From: RZYY01 sp036794825
GTDB lineage: Bacteria; Bacteroidota; Bacteroidia; Bacteroidales; 4484-276
Length of the DNA stretch: 64,000 nucleotides
NCBI GenBank assembly: GCA_036794825.1
Contig: DAIRGA010000001.1
Location: 1-64,000, forward strand
Direction: 5' to 3'
Part shown: positions 28,097-36,915 of the stretch, in pieces
Position numbering within the stretch: position 1 is the first letter of the stretch
Layout: each line of letters opens with the position of its first letter
Program-made: the position numbers and the translations under genes
The notes under the pieces: model-generated
What the model was told of the DNA's origin: nothing
The model's database searches: none
What the model saw: the letters and a program-made list of their open reading frames with translations, nothing else

Positions 28097-30556
28097 GTGG
28101 AGACAAATCTTAATATTCCCAATATCAGGCAGGAAGAATCTGTTGATCTGAAAGCGCTGTTTTACAAATTTTTCAGGTATTGGTATTTTTTCGCACTGAC
28201 CATATTTGTTGCACTGGTTATAGCCTTTCTTTTCAACAAATACACCAAACCGGTTTACGAAGTAAAAACCACTGTGCTGATCAAAGATGACCGCTCCAGC
28301 AAGGATTTGCTTGGCTTAGGTATCAACAATCTGCAGAATCTTCAGAATGAGATGGGTTTGCTACGCTCTTTTACTTTGGCCGAAAGAACCATCAACAACC
28401 TCCAGTTCGAGATCACCTACCAGCTCGAAGAAAATTTTATCACAACGGAGCTTTACGATAAAACACCATTCAGGGTTGAAATGGATACCGCTGTGGCCCA
28501 ATTGAAAAACGTCAAGTTTAACGTTTTCATGCTTTCCAATACACGCTACAGGCTTGTTTTGCAGATTGAAGAAGGCGTTTTGTATCATTTTTCCGATAAG
28601 GAGGATAAAGGAAAGGTTACCGGTTTGAACATTACCCGCGATTTTGATTTTGGTGAACTTGTTGAGGGTGAGTTTGGTAAGTTCAGGATTTATCTCACCG
28701 AAAACTTCACCTCTGAATTTCTGAATAAAAACCTGATTTTCATCTTTAATGATTATCAAAGTCTGATCGCCCAATTTCGCGGGATTAAAGTTGAACCAAT
28801 CAATCGTGAGGCATCTATTGTTGAAGTCTCCATACAGGGCGGCAACGCACAAAAAATGCAGGATTACCTAAATGAGCTTACTGCGCAGTATTTGTACAGA
28901 GGTATTGAAAAGAAAAACCAGATTGCCGATAACACCATCCGGTTTATTGACTCCGAATTGATTGATATCACCGACTCACTCAACTTTGTTGAAACAAGAC
29001 TTCAGGATTTCCGCGTATCTAACGAAGTGATGAACCTTGATTTCAAAGCCAACCAGGTTTTTACGGCCATGAAGCAGTTGGAGGATCAAAAAGCGCAATT
29101 GATCGTTAAATCAAAGTATTACAAAAATCTTCAGGATTATCTGACACAACACCGCCAAAGCATTGATGATATTGTGGTACCATCTGCAATGGGCATTGAT
29201 GATCCATTACTGACCCAGCTTATTTCAGGCCTGGCAAAATTATATTCCGAGCGTGCCGATCTTTTGTTTACTTCATCCGAACGTAACCCGATGGTAGCCG
29301 CAATAGATCAGCGTATTGCCACAACCAAAAAGACCATATCAGAAAATATTCAGAACATCATCAATACCTCTGTAATCTCCATTAAAGATATTGACGACCG
29401 CATTGCCCGCCTTGAAAGTGAGATCAGCAGGCTCCCGCTTACGCAGCGTCAGCTTTTTGGTATCGAGCGTAAATTTAAACTCAACGACGCCATTTATACC
29501 TTCCTCCTGCAAAAACGGTCGGAGGCACAAATAGCCAAAGCATCCACATTACCTGACAACGAAATCATTGATGTGGCCCGTGGCGGCGATCAGGTTTATC
29601 CCAAGAAAAGCCTCAATTACCTGATTGCGCTGGTTCTAGGGCTGGTGATACCCGTGGTTTACATACTCGGGAAAGATTACATGAACGATAAAATCGTTGA
29701 GCGCCAGGATGTGGAGAAACTCACCCGTGTTCCAATTATCGGTCACCTTATTCACAACACCAAAGAAACCCAGCTGGTGGTTCCTGAATCGCCAAAGTCT
29801 TCTATTTCGGAGTCGTTCCGATCGGTCAGAACCAATCTTCAATACCTTACCAAAGGCAAAAACAAGCAAACTGTCCTTGTTACCTCCGACATGGTAGGCG
29901 CCGGGAAGACTTTTACCGCTATCAACCTGGCTGCCATTTTTGCCATGTACGAGAAAAAAACCCTGCTGATGGGTTTTGACCTTCGAAAACCAAAGATTTA
30001 CCAGGATTTCGGACTTACCAACACAGAGGGTATCAGCTCTTATCTTATCAATAAGAGTAAGCTAGAGGATATCATCCAGGTATCGCCGGTAAAAAATCTC
30101 GACATCATTATGGCCGGTCCCGTTCCACCGAATCCTGCTGAGTTGATATCGTCCACCAAAACTGACGAGTTGTTCGCAAAGCTGCAGGAGATGTATGACT
30201 ATATTATAATCGACACACCACCTGTCGGTCTGGTTACCGACGCCTTCCTGCTGATGAAATACACCGACGCCAACCTCTTCCTGGTGCGCCAGAACTACAC
30301 CAACAAAAAAGTATTTGAGTCCATTATCAAAGACATCGAGTTGCGCAAATTGCCCGATATATACATTTTGATTAATGACGTAAAGCTGGGTAAAGGTTCT
30401 TACGGATATGGTTATGGCTACGGTTATGGCTACGGATACGGTTACGGATACGGCTACGGTTATGGCTACGGCTATGGTTACGGCTATGGCTACTATTCCG
30501 ACGACGATGAAGCATCGAAGAAATCGCTGCTGCGCAAGATTTTCGGTAAGGCCTAA
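28097..30556 (+). CDS. Polysaccharide co-polymerase tyrosine autokinase with Gly-Tyr repeat tail
   Basis: 819 residues from a GTG start 11 bases after the export gene. An N-terminal Wzz domain with first membrane helix (about 31-48) is followed by a long periplasmic coiled-coil region, a second membrane helix (about 510-530) and a cytoplasmic BY-kinase domain with Walker A near 600 (SDMVGAGKT), Walker A' (GFDLRKP) and Walker B near 705 (IIIDTPP). These kinases phosphorylate clustered C-terminal tyrosines and control polymer length and export. Here the tail is an uninterrupted run of 15 Gly-Tyr pairs (residues 770-799) flanked by two more Tyr, then an acidic and a basic segment. The stop overlaps the convergent M20 gene by 4 bases. 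Confidence 0.95.
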   Translation: METNLNIPNIRQEESVDLKALFYKFFRYWYFFALTIFVALVIAFLFNKYTKPVYEVKTTVLIKDDRSSKDLLGLGINNLQNLQNEMGLLRSFTLAERTINNLQFEITYQLEENFITTELYDKTPFRVEMDTAVAQLKNVKFNVFMLSNTRYRLVLQIEEGVLYHFSDKEDKGKVTGLNITRDFDFGELVEGEFGKFRIYLTENFTSEFLNKNLIFIFNDYQSLIAQFRGIKVEPINREASIVEVSIQGGNAQKMQDYLNELTAQYLYRGIEKKNQIADNTIRFIDSELIDITDSLNFVETRLQDFRVSNEVMNLDFKANQVFTAMKQLEDQKAQLIVKSKYYKNLQDYLTQHRQSIDDIVVPSAMGIDDPLLTQLISGLAKLYSERADLLFTSSERNPMVAAIDQRIATTKKTISENIQNIINTSVISIKDIDDRIARLESEISRLPLTQRQLFGIERKFKLNDAIYTFLLQKRSEAQIAKASTLPDNEIIDVARGGDQVYPKKSLNYLIALVLGLVIPVVYILGKDYMNDKIVERQDVEKLTRVPIIGHLIHNTKETQLVVPESPKSSISESFRSVRTNLQYLTKGKNKQTVLVTSDMVGAGKTFTAINLAAIFAMYEKKTLLMGFDLRKPKIYQDFGLTNTEGISSYLINKSKLEDIIQVSPVKNLDIIMAGPVPPNPAELISSTKTDELFAKLQEMYDYIIIDTPPVGLVTDAFLLMKYTDANLFLVRQNYTNKKVFESIIKDIELRKLPDIYILINDVKLGKGSYGYGYGYGYGYGYGYGYGYGYGYGYGYGYGYYSDDDEASKKSLLRKIFGKA
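30401..30496 (+). repeat. Coding Gly-Tyr repeat, (GY)15 with flanking Tyr
   Basis: Thirty-two codons: a Tyr codon, fifteen Gly-Tyr pairs and a final Tyr. Gly codons vary among GGA, GGT and GGC and Tyr codons between TAT and TAC in irregular order. The DNA is therefore a degenerate six-base repeat rather than a pure microsatellite, which implies that the amino-acid pattern is selected. Confidence 0.95.
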
Positions 30557-31710
30557 GCCTCCATCACCCAAATTTTCTGAATCAATCCGGTGAAAATGGA
30601 AATTCCTGCCGGGATGAGCTCGTCAGGAAAATCATAATCAGGGTGGTGCAAACCGGGATGCCTTTTTCCGGCTCCAATTCCAAACAATGCTCCAGGGTAT
30701 TTCGACAGAAAATGGCCAAAATCCTCTGACCAACGGAAAGGTTCATCCACCTGGATGATTTTCAGATTTTTTTCCTTCGAAACTTCCCGGATCAGCCCGA
30801 CACACTTTTTGTTATTGTTGGTTGCCGGAAATTCCTCGGTCCATTCCAGCCTTTCATCCAGACCATATTTATCAGCGATCAGTTTCACTGCAGCTATCGC
30901 TTTATCTTCCAGCACTTTCATGTCATCGTCATTATAGCTTCGCAATGTTGCCATAATTTCAGCATAACCCGGCGAAGTCCCGAAAGCACGATTTCCCAAT
31001 CGGGCATGAACTACAGTAATCAGTTTGAAATTCTGAAAGTCATCATTTTCAACTGAAATCTCACCAAATTTCCGAATAATATCTGCCATTGCAAGAGCGG
31101 GACTGATGCCGTTTTCGGGATGGGCGGCGTGGGATGTTACTCCGGTAAGCCTGATTATCAACCCCTTCGAAGCCGCCGAAAAAGTATGATTGCGCGTAAT
31201 GACAGAATTTTTTGGGAAGCCAGGCAAATTGTGAAGAGCAAAGACAAAGTCAATGTCAAGTATTGCAAACTGCGGATCGGCCAATACCCCAGCAGCCCCT
31301 TTCCCGGTCTCCTCGGCAGGCTGAAACAGCAATATTACAGATCCTTTTTCAGGTGGATTAGACCCCAGCCATCCAGCCACACCGGCAAGAATAGCCGAAT
31401 GGCCATCGTGCCCGCATTTATGACTGATACCGGGCTTTGACGAGCAGTGTTCAAATGTATTGATTTCGTGGATGGGAAGTGCATCCATATCAGCCCTTAG
31501 TAAAATATTTTTGCCTGCTGATTTCCCTTTAAAAATAGCCATCAGTCCGTAACCACCAGCATTCTCAATAATTTGGTCAGGATTAGCGGTTTGAATCCAC
31601 TCTTTTATTTTCTTTGCAGTTTGTTGTTCATGGCCTGAAAGTTCCGGAAACCGATGCAGCTCCCGGCGTAAGGCCACAATCTGTTTTAGCATGCTGTTTG
31701 ATATCACCAT
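30553..31710 (-). CDS. M20 family amidohydrolase / aminoacylase
   Basis: 385 residues from the ATG at 31710; a second ATG six codons later is also possible. Metal-site motifs of the M20D group are present: RADMDALPIHE, KCGHDGHSAIL, PAEETGKGA and a C-terminal SEDFGHFL. Relatives hydrolyse N-acyl amino acids, N-acetyl-diaminopimelate, hippurate or related amides in the cytosol; substrate is not decidable here. There is no signal peptide. It is convergent with the kinase gene and divergent from manA, whose start lies only 17 bases away. Confidence 0.9.
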   Translation of the reverse strand: MVISNSMLKQIVALRRELHRFPELSGHEQQTAKKIKEWIQTANPDQIIENAGGYGLMAIFKGKSAGKNILLRADMDALPIHEINTFEHCSSKPGISHKCGHDGHSAILAGVAGWLGSNPPEKGSVILLFQPAEETGKGAAGVLADPQFAILDIDFVFALHNLPGFPKNSVITRNHTFSAASKGLIIRLTGVTSHAAHPENGISPALAMADIIRKFGEISVENDDFQNFKLITVVHARLGNRAFGTSPGYAEIMATLRSYNDDDMKVLEDKAIAAVKLIADKYGLDERLEWTEEFPATNNNKKCVGLIREVSKEKNLKIIQVDEPFRWSEDFGHFLSKYPGALFGIGAGKRHPGLHHPDYDFPDELIPAGISIFTGLIQKIWVMEA

Positions 31711-31727
31711 CACCAAAAATAAAAATA

Positions 31728-32708
31728 ATGAATCAGCTTTATCCTCTCAAATTCAAGCCTGTTTTCAGAGACAAAATCTGGGGCGGCACAAAGATAAAAG
31801 ATGTACTCGGGATGGATTTCGGAAACCTGCCAAATTGCGGCGAAGCATGGGTTTTATCGGGTGTTCGCGACAACGAAACCATCGTTTCGGAAGGATTTCT
31901 GGAGGGAAATGAACTCAACGAACTGGTAGAAATTTACATGGACGACCTGGTTGGCGAGAAGGTGTTTGAAAAGTACAAGAACGAATTTCCTATTCTCGTT
32001 AAATTTATTGATGCCAGCGACTATCTGAGCATTCAGGTTCATCCTGACGATGAGCTGGCGGCGAAACGCGGTCTTGGAAACGGAAAAACCGAAATGTGGT
32101 ATATCATAAGCGCAGACGAGGAATCGGAACTTATCACCGGGTTCAATCAGAAGGTAGATCAAAGAACCTATTTGCACCATCTCCAAAAAAAGAATCTGAC
32201 TGAAATTCTCAATGTTGAAAAAGTAACCGCCGGAGATGTTTTCTTTATCCCTGCCGGCCGGGTGCACGCCCTGGGACCGGGAATTTTACTTGCCGAAATT
32301 CAACAAACCTCCGACACCACATATCGCATCTACGACTACGACCGCAGGGATAGCCAGGGCAAGCCTCGCGATTTGCACACCGAAGAAGCCCTCGATGCCA
32401 TTGATTTTAATGTGTACGAGAACTACAGAAATCACTATCCCAATGTGCTGAACAAAAGTGTGGAAGTGGTGAATCAAAAATTTTTCACGACCAGCATGAT
32501 TCACATCAATAAGGCTATTCAACGGGAATACGGCGAGCTGGATTCTTTTGTAATCTACACCTGCGTTCAGGGCGCCTCCGAAATTGTTTATCCACATGGG
32601 AAAGTTAGTCTGCGAATGGGCGAGTGTCTGCTCATACCCAACGAAATCAACGACATCGTGATCAGGCCTGGTACTGAATCAAGAATCCTTGAAACCTTCA
32701 TACGTTAA
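31728..32708 (+). CDS. manA: Mannose-6-phosphate isomerase, class I
   Basis: Interconverts mannose 6-phosphate and fructose 6-phosphate, feeding GDP-sugar synthesis for surface glycans. 326 residues, matching the short bacterial (Bacillus/Bacteroidota) type. The ATG at 31728 is chosen because the conserved LYPLKFKPVFRDKIWGG starts here; a longer frame would overlap the divergent M20 gene. Zinc ligands are His105 in QVHPDD, Glu122 in KTEMWY, and the His of GRVHALGPG near residue 179. Confidence 0.95.
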   Translation: MNQLYPLKFKPVFRDKIWGGTKIKDVLGMDFGNLPNCGEAWVLSGVRDNETIVSEGFLEGNELNELVEIYMDDLVGEKVFEKYKNEFPILVKFIDASDYLSIQVHPDDELAAKRGLGNGKTEMWYIISADEESELITGFNQKVDQRTYLHHLQKKNLTEILNVEKVTAGDVFFIPAGRVHALGPGILLAEIQQTSDTTYRIYDYDRRDSQGKPRDLHTEEALDAIDFNVYENYRNHYPNVLNKSVEVVNQKFFTTSMIHINKAIQREYGELDSFVIYTCVQGASEIVYPHGKVSLRMGECLLIPNEINDIVIRPGTESRILETFIR

Positions 32709-32732
32709 AAAATCCACAAATAAGGAAAACCT

Positions 32733-32740
32733 TAGTTTTG
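32733..32740 (+). promoter_or_regulatory. -7 element for the TlpA-DUF6029-Omp28 operon
   Basis: TAGTTTTG fits TAnnTTTG and lies 37 bases before the ATG at 32778. No convincing -33 element is visible, so this is a weak prediction. Confidence 0.35.
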
Positions 32741-32777
32741 CAAATAATTACCAATTCACATCATTAAATAATTCAAT

Positions 32778-33299
32778 ATGAAAAAAGGTATTGTTTTAGC
32801 ACTCATGATCTTCTCGGTTGCCATTCTTTCAGCACAAAATGAAACAAAGGCACTGTTCAAACTTCCCGAGGCCTCCATTCAGACTATGGACGGCAAACCT
32901 TTCAACACTAAAAACATACAGAACGACGGAAAGCCCATTCTGCTTACCTTTTGGGCTACCTGGTGCAAACCCTGCATGAAAGAACACGATGCCATCAACG
33001 ACCTGTACGAAGAATGGGCAGAGGAGACCGGGGTAAAAATCTATGCCATTTCGATTGACGACACACGCTCTACCAAAAGGGTGATGCCTACAGTGAATGG
33101 CAAGGGATGGGAATTTGACGTATTATTGGATCCAAACGGGGATTTTAAAAGATTGATGAATGTAAATATTCCGCCTCATGTTTTTGTTCTCAACGGAAAG
33201 CGGGAGGTAGTATGGCAGCACGTCGGGTATCTTGATGGCGACGAGGCCAAATACATTGACGTTGTCAGAAAGGTTCTGGCCGGAAAACCCGTTGAATAA
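32778..33299 (+). CDS. Periplasmic TlpA-like thioredoxin
   Basis: 173 residues with signal peptide MKKGIVLALMIFSVAILSAQ. The thioredoxin fold carries the redox motif in WATWCKPCMKEH (Cys63 and Cys66), and the cis-Pro region is NIPPHVFVL. TlpA/ResA-type proteins reduce disulfides in periplasmic clients such as apocytochromes. First gene of a three-gene unit with an outer-membrane protein and a second thiol protein (Omp28-like), which suggests that it works with these rather than with cytochromes. Confidence 0.9.
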   Translation: MKKGIVLALMIFSVAILSAQNETKALFKLPEASIQTMDGKPFNTKNIQNDGKPILLTFWATWCKPCMKEHDAINDLYEEWAEETGVKIYAISIDDTRSTKRVMPTVNGKGWEFDVLLDPNGDFKRLMNVNIPPHVFVLNGKREVVWQHVGYLDGDEAKYIDVVRKVLAGKPVE

Positions 33300-33332
33300 T
33301 AACCAGTTGTTCACCTTATAAAATAGTAAGTT

Positions 33333-35087
33333 TTGAAAACACTAACCTATTTTTCGATCATTTTCCTTTTCGCCCTCCTGCCGGTTCTCTCTTATTCACA
33401 GGGCTTTATCGAAGGCGCAAAAGTTACCGGAAACGTTCAGGTGGATGGCCAGTACTATACCGAATACGAAAAGCTAGGTATAACCGACTCATCGCTCAAT
33501 TACCGGAAAACGGGGATGAACGGTTTTGCCAATATCATCTACACCAACGGAGATTTTTCAGCCGGTATGCGTTTCGAAGGCTACCTGAACCCCTTGCTGG
33601 GCTACGACCAGCGATACGAGGGTGTGGGCGTGCCATACTGGTTTGCCAATTACAAAGTAGGAACTTTTGAGATGGCCGCCGGCCACTTTTACGAGCAATT
33701 CGGCAGCGGTCTGGTGTTGCGCAGCTGGGAAAACTGGACCCTGGGGTACGATAACAACATCTACGGATTCAATGCTAAATTTTCGCCCTACAAAGGAATA
33801 ATGCTCAAAGGAGTAATTGGCGTGCAGCGCTATTTCTGGGAACCTTACGAAAACAGCAACAGAGGAATTGTGAAAGGTGTTGACGGAGATTTTTATCTCA
33901 ACGAAATGTTTGAAAAGATGGCAAACTGGGGAACAAGAATTGACATCGGGGGTAGTTTTGTGAGCAAATATGAAAATGTTCCACAATTGACTTACGTGTC
34001 AGATTCAGCCTATCTGGTGGACTCCGTTGAATGGAACCAGCAAACGGTGTATGAGCTGAAATTGCCAAACAACGTAGGTTCCTGGGCAGCAAGAGCCAAC
34101 ATCTCCAACGGTGGATTTAACTTCTATGCCGAGTATGCCAAAAAGGCCAATGATCCCAATGCCACCAACGGCCTTATTTATAAGGACGGAACCGCTCTTT
34201 ACTCATCACTCGCCTACTCTACCAAAGGCCTTGGATTTTTCCTTTCGACCAAGTGGATTGACAACATGAGCTACAAATCCAAACTTACCGAATCCGGAAC
34301 CCCGCCGATGCTCGACATCAACTACCTGCCCGCCATCAGCAAGGAACATCAATACAGCCTTGCAGCCCTCTACCCTTACGCAACTCAGCCCAACGGAGAA
34401 TTTGGATTTCAGGGACAGGTGGATTACAAAATCAAAAAAGAGACCACACTGGGGGGTAAATATGGAACATCCATTACCCTGAACTACTCGCTGGCCAAAT
34501 CCATCGAAAAAGATACCGTGCCTCAATCGTCCATTACCAACTCCTGGGCGGGAACAGACGGCTACACCACCAGTTTTCTCTCCATCGGCGACCTGACCTA
34601 CTACAACGATCTCAGCATTATGATCGACAAAAAGTTCAGCACCAAATGGAAGGCAGTACTTGGTTATTACAATCAATCCTACAACAAAAATGTGATCGAA
34701 GAGGGAATTTACAACGATCACAATATGGTAAAAGCCAACATTGCAGTGCTGGATGTCACCTACAAATTCACTCCAAGCAAATCGTTCAGGCTCGAAACCC
34801 AGGGGCTGTGGACCGAAGAAGATAAAGGCGACTGGATTGGCATGCTTCTCGAGTACAATATCTCGCCGGCCTGGTTCTTTGCCGTTTCTGACGAGTACAA
34901 CTATGGAAACCCGGTTGAAGATCTCAAAATCCACTACTACAACTTTGCCATGGGATATACACAGAACACAACCCGGTTTGCCGTGCGATACGGTCTGCAG
35001 CGTGAAGGCCTGGTATGCGTTGGCGGAGTGTGCCGCTATGTGCCCGCCTCCACCGGCCTCACCTTAACCATCACCAGTACATTTTAA
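33333..35087 (+). CDS. DUF6029-like outer-membrane beta-barrel protein
   Basis: 584 residues from a TTG start, with signal peptide ending near SYSQG. The mature protein is dominated by alternating amphipathic strands rich in Tyr, Trp and Gly, and ends in TLTITSTF with a terminal Phe, as expected of outer-membrane barrels. It matches what I know of the Bacteroidota DUF6029 family, whose function is unknown. A late Cys pair (CVGGVC) near residue 568 is worth noting because both neighbours are thiol-redox proteins. It lies 33 bases after the TlpA gene and 18 before the Omp28 gene. Confidence 0.8.
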   Translation: MKTLTYFSIIFLFALLPVLSYSQGFIEGAKVTGNVQVDGQYYTEYEKLGITDSSLNYRKTGMNGFANIIYTNGDFSAGMRFEGYLNPLLGYDQRYEGVGVPYWFANYKVGTFEMAAGHFYEQFGSGLVLRSWENWTLGYDNNIYGFNAKFSPYKGIMLKGVIGVQRYFWEPYENSNRGIVKGVDGDFYLNEMFEKMANWGTRIDIGGSFVSKYENVPQLTYVSDSAYLVDSVEWNQQTVYELKLPNNVGSWAARANISNGGFNFYAEYAKKANDPNATNGLIYKDGTALYSSLAYSTKGLGFFLSTKWIDNMSYKSKLTESGTPPMLDINYLPAISKEHQYSLAALYPYATQPNGEFGFQGQVDYKIKKETTLGGKYGTSITLNYSLAKSIEKDTVPQSSITNSWAGTDGYTTSFLSIGDLTYYNDLSIMIDKKFSTKWKAVLGYYNQSYNKNVIEEGIYNDHNMVKANIAVLDVTYKFTPSKSFRLETQGLWTEEDKGDWIGMLLEYNISPAWFFAVSDEYNYGNPVEDLKIHYYNFAMGYTQNTTRFAVRYGLQREGLVCVGGVCRYVPASTGLTLTITSTF

Positions 35088-35105
35088 TCCAAAGAATCTC
35101 CGAGT

Positions 35106-36011
35106 ATGAAAGCAAAAATATCCTTAATGCTGTTTTTATCCCTGGCAGCTTTTATCACATGGACCGCCTGCGAAAAAGTTGACCAACCCCTAAAAATCGT
35201 TGACCAGAAGAACTATCCGCTCAATCCCGACGATACATTGTTTTTCATCGATTCGGTGATTGTTGAGGTCAAGCAGGTGCTACTTGAGGATTTCACCGGC
35301 CATCGTTGTGTGAATTGTCCAAAAGCAGCCAAACAGCTTCATGAGCTGATGGTTCTTCATAATCCCCGCCTCATCTCTTACACAGTACACGCCGGCAACT
35401 TTGCCGTACCCGTTCCCGGAACACCTTTTGCAACCGACCTTCGATGCCCGCTCAGCGAAAAATTATACGCCGATTTCGGAATTTTCGGCAACCCAATGGG
35501 GCAGATCGACCGGGTGGTCCACAACGGTCTGCGCCAGATTTTTACCACAAACTGGAATGCCGTGGTTGATCAGCAGCTACAAAAGCCTAACCAGGTCAAG
35601 CTCAAACTGAAAAACACCTTCTATCCGAAATACAACTCGGTGATCGTGGATGTAGAAGCCGAATTCCTCTCAAACCTCGATGGACAGTACAACCTGGTAG
35701 TTTATATTGCTGAAGACAAAATTGTATCTCCGCACCTCAACAACGATCCCACCATAGGCCCCGACACACTCTGGAATTTTGTGCATCACAACGTGCTGAG
35801 AGCGCCGATTAACTCTGCTTATGGTGATCCGGTTAATCCTTCCGGAAACATTACTGCCGGAACGACATTTGCAAAGCAATACACCTACCCGGTGAGCGAT
35901 GCCTGGGTTACCGGAAACTGCAACATCATAGCCTACATCGGCAAGACCGATCCCACACTCAACCTGGTGGATATTATCCAGGCGGCTGAGTTGAAGATAA
36001 AAATTGAATAA
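35106..36011 (+). CDS. Omp28-related outer-membrane lipoprotein
   Basis: 301 residues; the lipobox TWTAC gives Cys22. A thioredoxin-like domain follows with a CxxC motif in GHRCVNCPKAA (Cys68 and Cys71) and a C-terminal beta-sandwich. Named after Porphyromonas gingivalis Omp28, a surface protein of uncertain role. It is the last gene of the TlpA-DUF6029-Omp28 unit and is followed by a good terminator. Confidence 0.88.
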   Translation: MKAKISLMLFLSLAAFITWTACEKVDQPLKIVDQKNYPLNPDDTLFFIDSVIVEVKQVLLEDFTGHRCVNCPKAAKQLHELMVLHNPRLISYTVHAGNFAVPVPGTPFATDLRCPLSEKLYADFGIFGNPMGQIDRVVHNGLRQIFTTNWNAVVDQQLQKPNQVKLKLKNTFYPKYNSVIVDVEAEFLSNLDGQYNLVVYIAEDKIVSPHLNNDPTIGPDTLWNFVHHNVLRAPINSAYGDPVNPSGNITAGTTFAKQYTYPVSDAWVTGNCNIIAYIGKTDPTLNLVDIIQAAELKIKIE

Positions 36012-36036
36012 AGTAACCCAACAATTGAAAATTTTT

Positions 36037-36073
36037 AATGCCGGGATTTGTCATCAACCCGGCATTCTCTTTT
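36037..36073 (+). terminator. Intrinsic terminator of the TlpA-DUF6029-Omp28 operon
   Basis: A 9-bp perfect stem (AATGCCGGG at 36037-36045 with CCCGGCATT at 36058-36066) followed by CTCTTTT, 25 bases after the Omp28 stop codon. Confidence 0.75.
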
Positions 36074-36088
36074 AATAAAACACTAAAT

Positions 36089-36895
36089 ATGTACAAATTA
36101 GCAATAATCGTGAGTTTGGTTTTGGTATTTGCACTCGGATGCGGAACCCGGTATGAAAACAGGAAAAGTAATGATAGTCAGCAATCTGACACAACATCAA
36201 TGCTGAATGATGGTCACAACAGCCGAAATTCGCTCGACTGGCAGGGAGTTTACAAAGGCGTAACACCTTGTGCCGACTGTGAAGGAATTGAGACCACCAT
36301 CGTTTTACTCAGCGACAACACTTTTACCCGGAAGCTGATCTATCTTGGCAAAGAAGCCGGCGAGTTCTCTGACTCAGGGACTTTTGAGTGGAATGAGGCC
36401 GGCTCGGCAATTACACTCCTGAGTGCTGAGGGCCGGCGCCAGATGTACCAGGTTGGCGAGAACACCCTCTTCCAACTTGATCAGGAAGGGAAAAGGATAA
36501 CCGGCGGACTGGCTGAAAAATATACACTGGTCAAACTTCGGAGTGATTCACAACTTGAGGGAAGAAAGTGGATTCTGACCGTTTTGAATGGTAATAAGAT
36601 AGAAACACAGGAAAGTGGCAGAGAGGCTTTCATTCAGTTTGATGCCACAAAATCATCCTGCTCCGGAAACAGCTCCTGCAATAACTTCTTCGGCGGATAC
36701 GAGCTTTTGACCGATAACGGGATAAAATTCGGAAACCTGGCCGCTACAAAAATGGCCTGCCCGGGTATGGATACAGAGCAGATATTTTTCGATATTCTGG
36801 CTAAAACGGTAGCATACCGGGTTGACGAAACCCGGTTAATATTGATGAGTGCCGATCAAAAGGAGATTGCCCTCTTTACTGTTGCGCAGGATTAA
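36089..36895 (+). CDS. NlpE-like plus META domain lipoprotein
   Basis: 268 residues from the ATG at 36089, chosen because it starts the lipoprotein signal peptide (FALGC, Cys18). An NlpE N-terminal-type domain (about 50-145) carries CADC at residues 61-64. A META domain follows (about 160-265) with the NxxxG pattern CNNFFGGY and AATKMACPGM. NlpE in Escherichia coli senses envelope and copper stress; META (HslJ-type) domains are linked to stress and drug resistance. The fusion suggests an envelope-stress lipoprotein, by inference only. It is convergent with the aldehyde dehydrogenase gene. Confidence 0.87.
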   Translation: MYKLAIIVSLVLVFALGCGTRYENRKSNDSQQSDTTSMLNDGHNSRNSLDWQGVYKGVTPCADCEGIETTIVLLSDNTFTRKLIYLGKEAGEFSDSGTFEWNEAGSAITLLSAEGRRQMYQVGENTLFQLDQEGKRITGGLAEKYTLVKLRSDSQLEGRKWILTVLNGNKIETQESGREAFIQFDATKSSCSGNSSCNNFFGGYELLTDNGIKFGNLAATKMACPGMDTEQIFFDILAKTVAYRVDETRLILMSADQKEIALFTVAQD

Positions 36896-36915
36896 TGCGG
36901 CTTACGCTGATTCTG

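Noticed and set aside
30401..30496. Reading the Gly-Tyr DNA as a simple microsatellite or CRISPR-like array
   Set aside because: Repeat units are six bases with varied third positions, are in frame within a kinase tail, and have no spacers. No CRISPR array was seen anywhere in the window.
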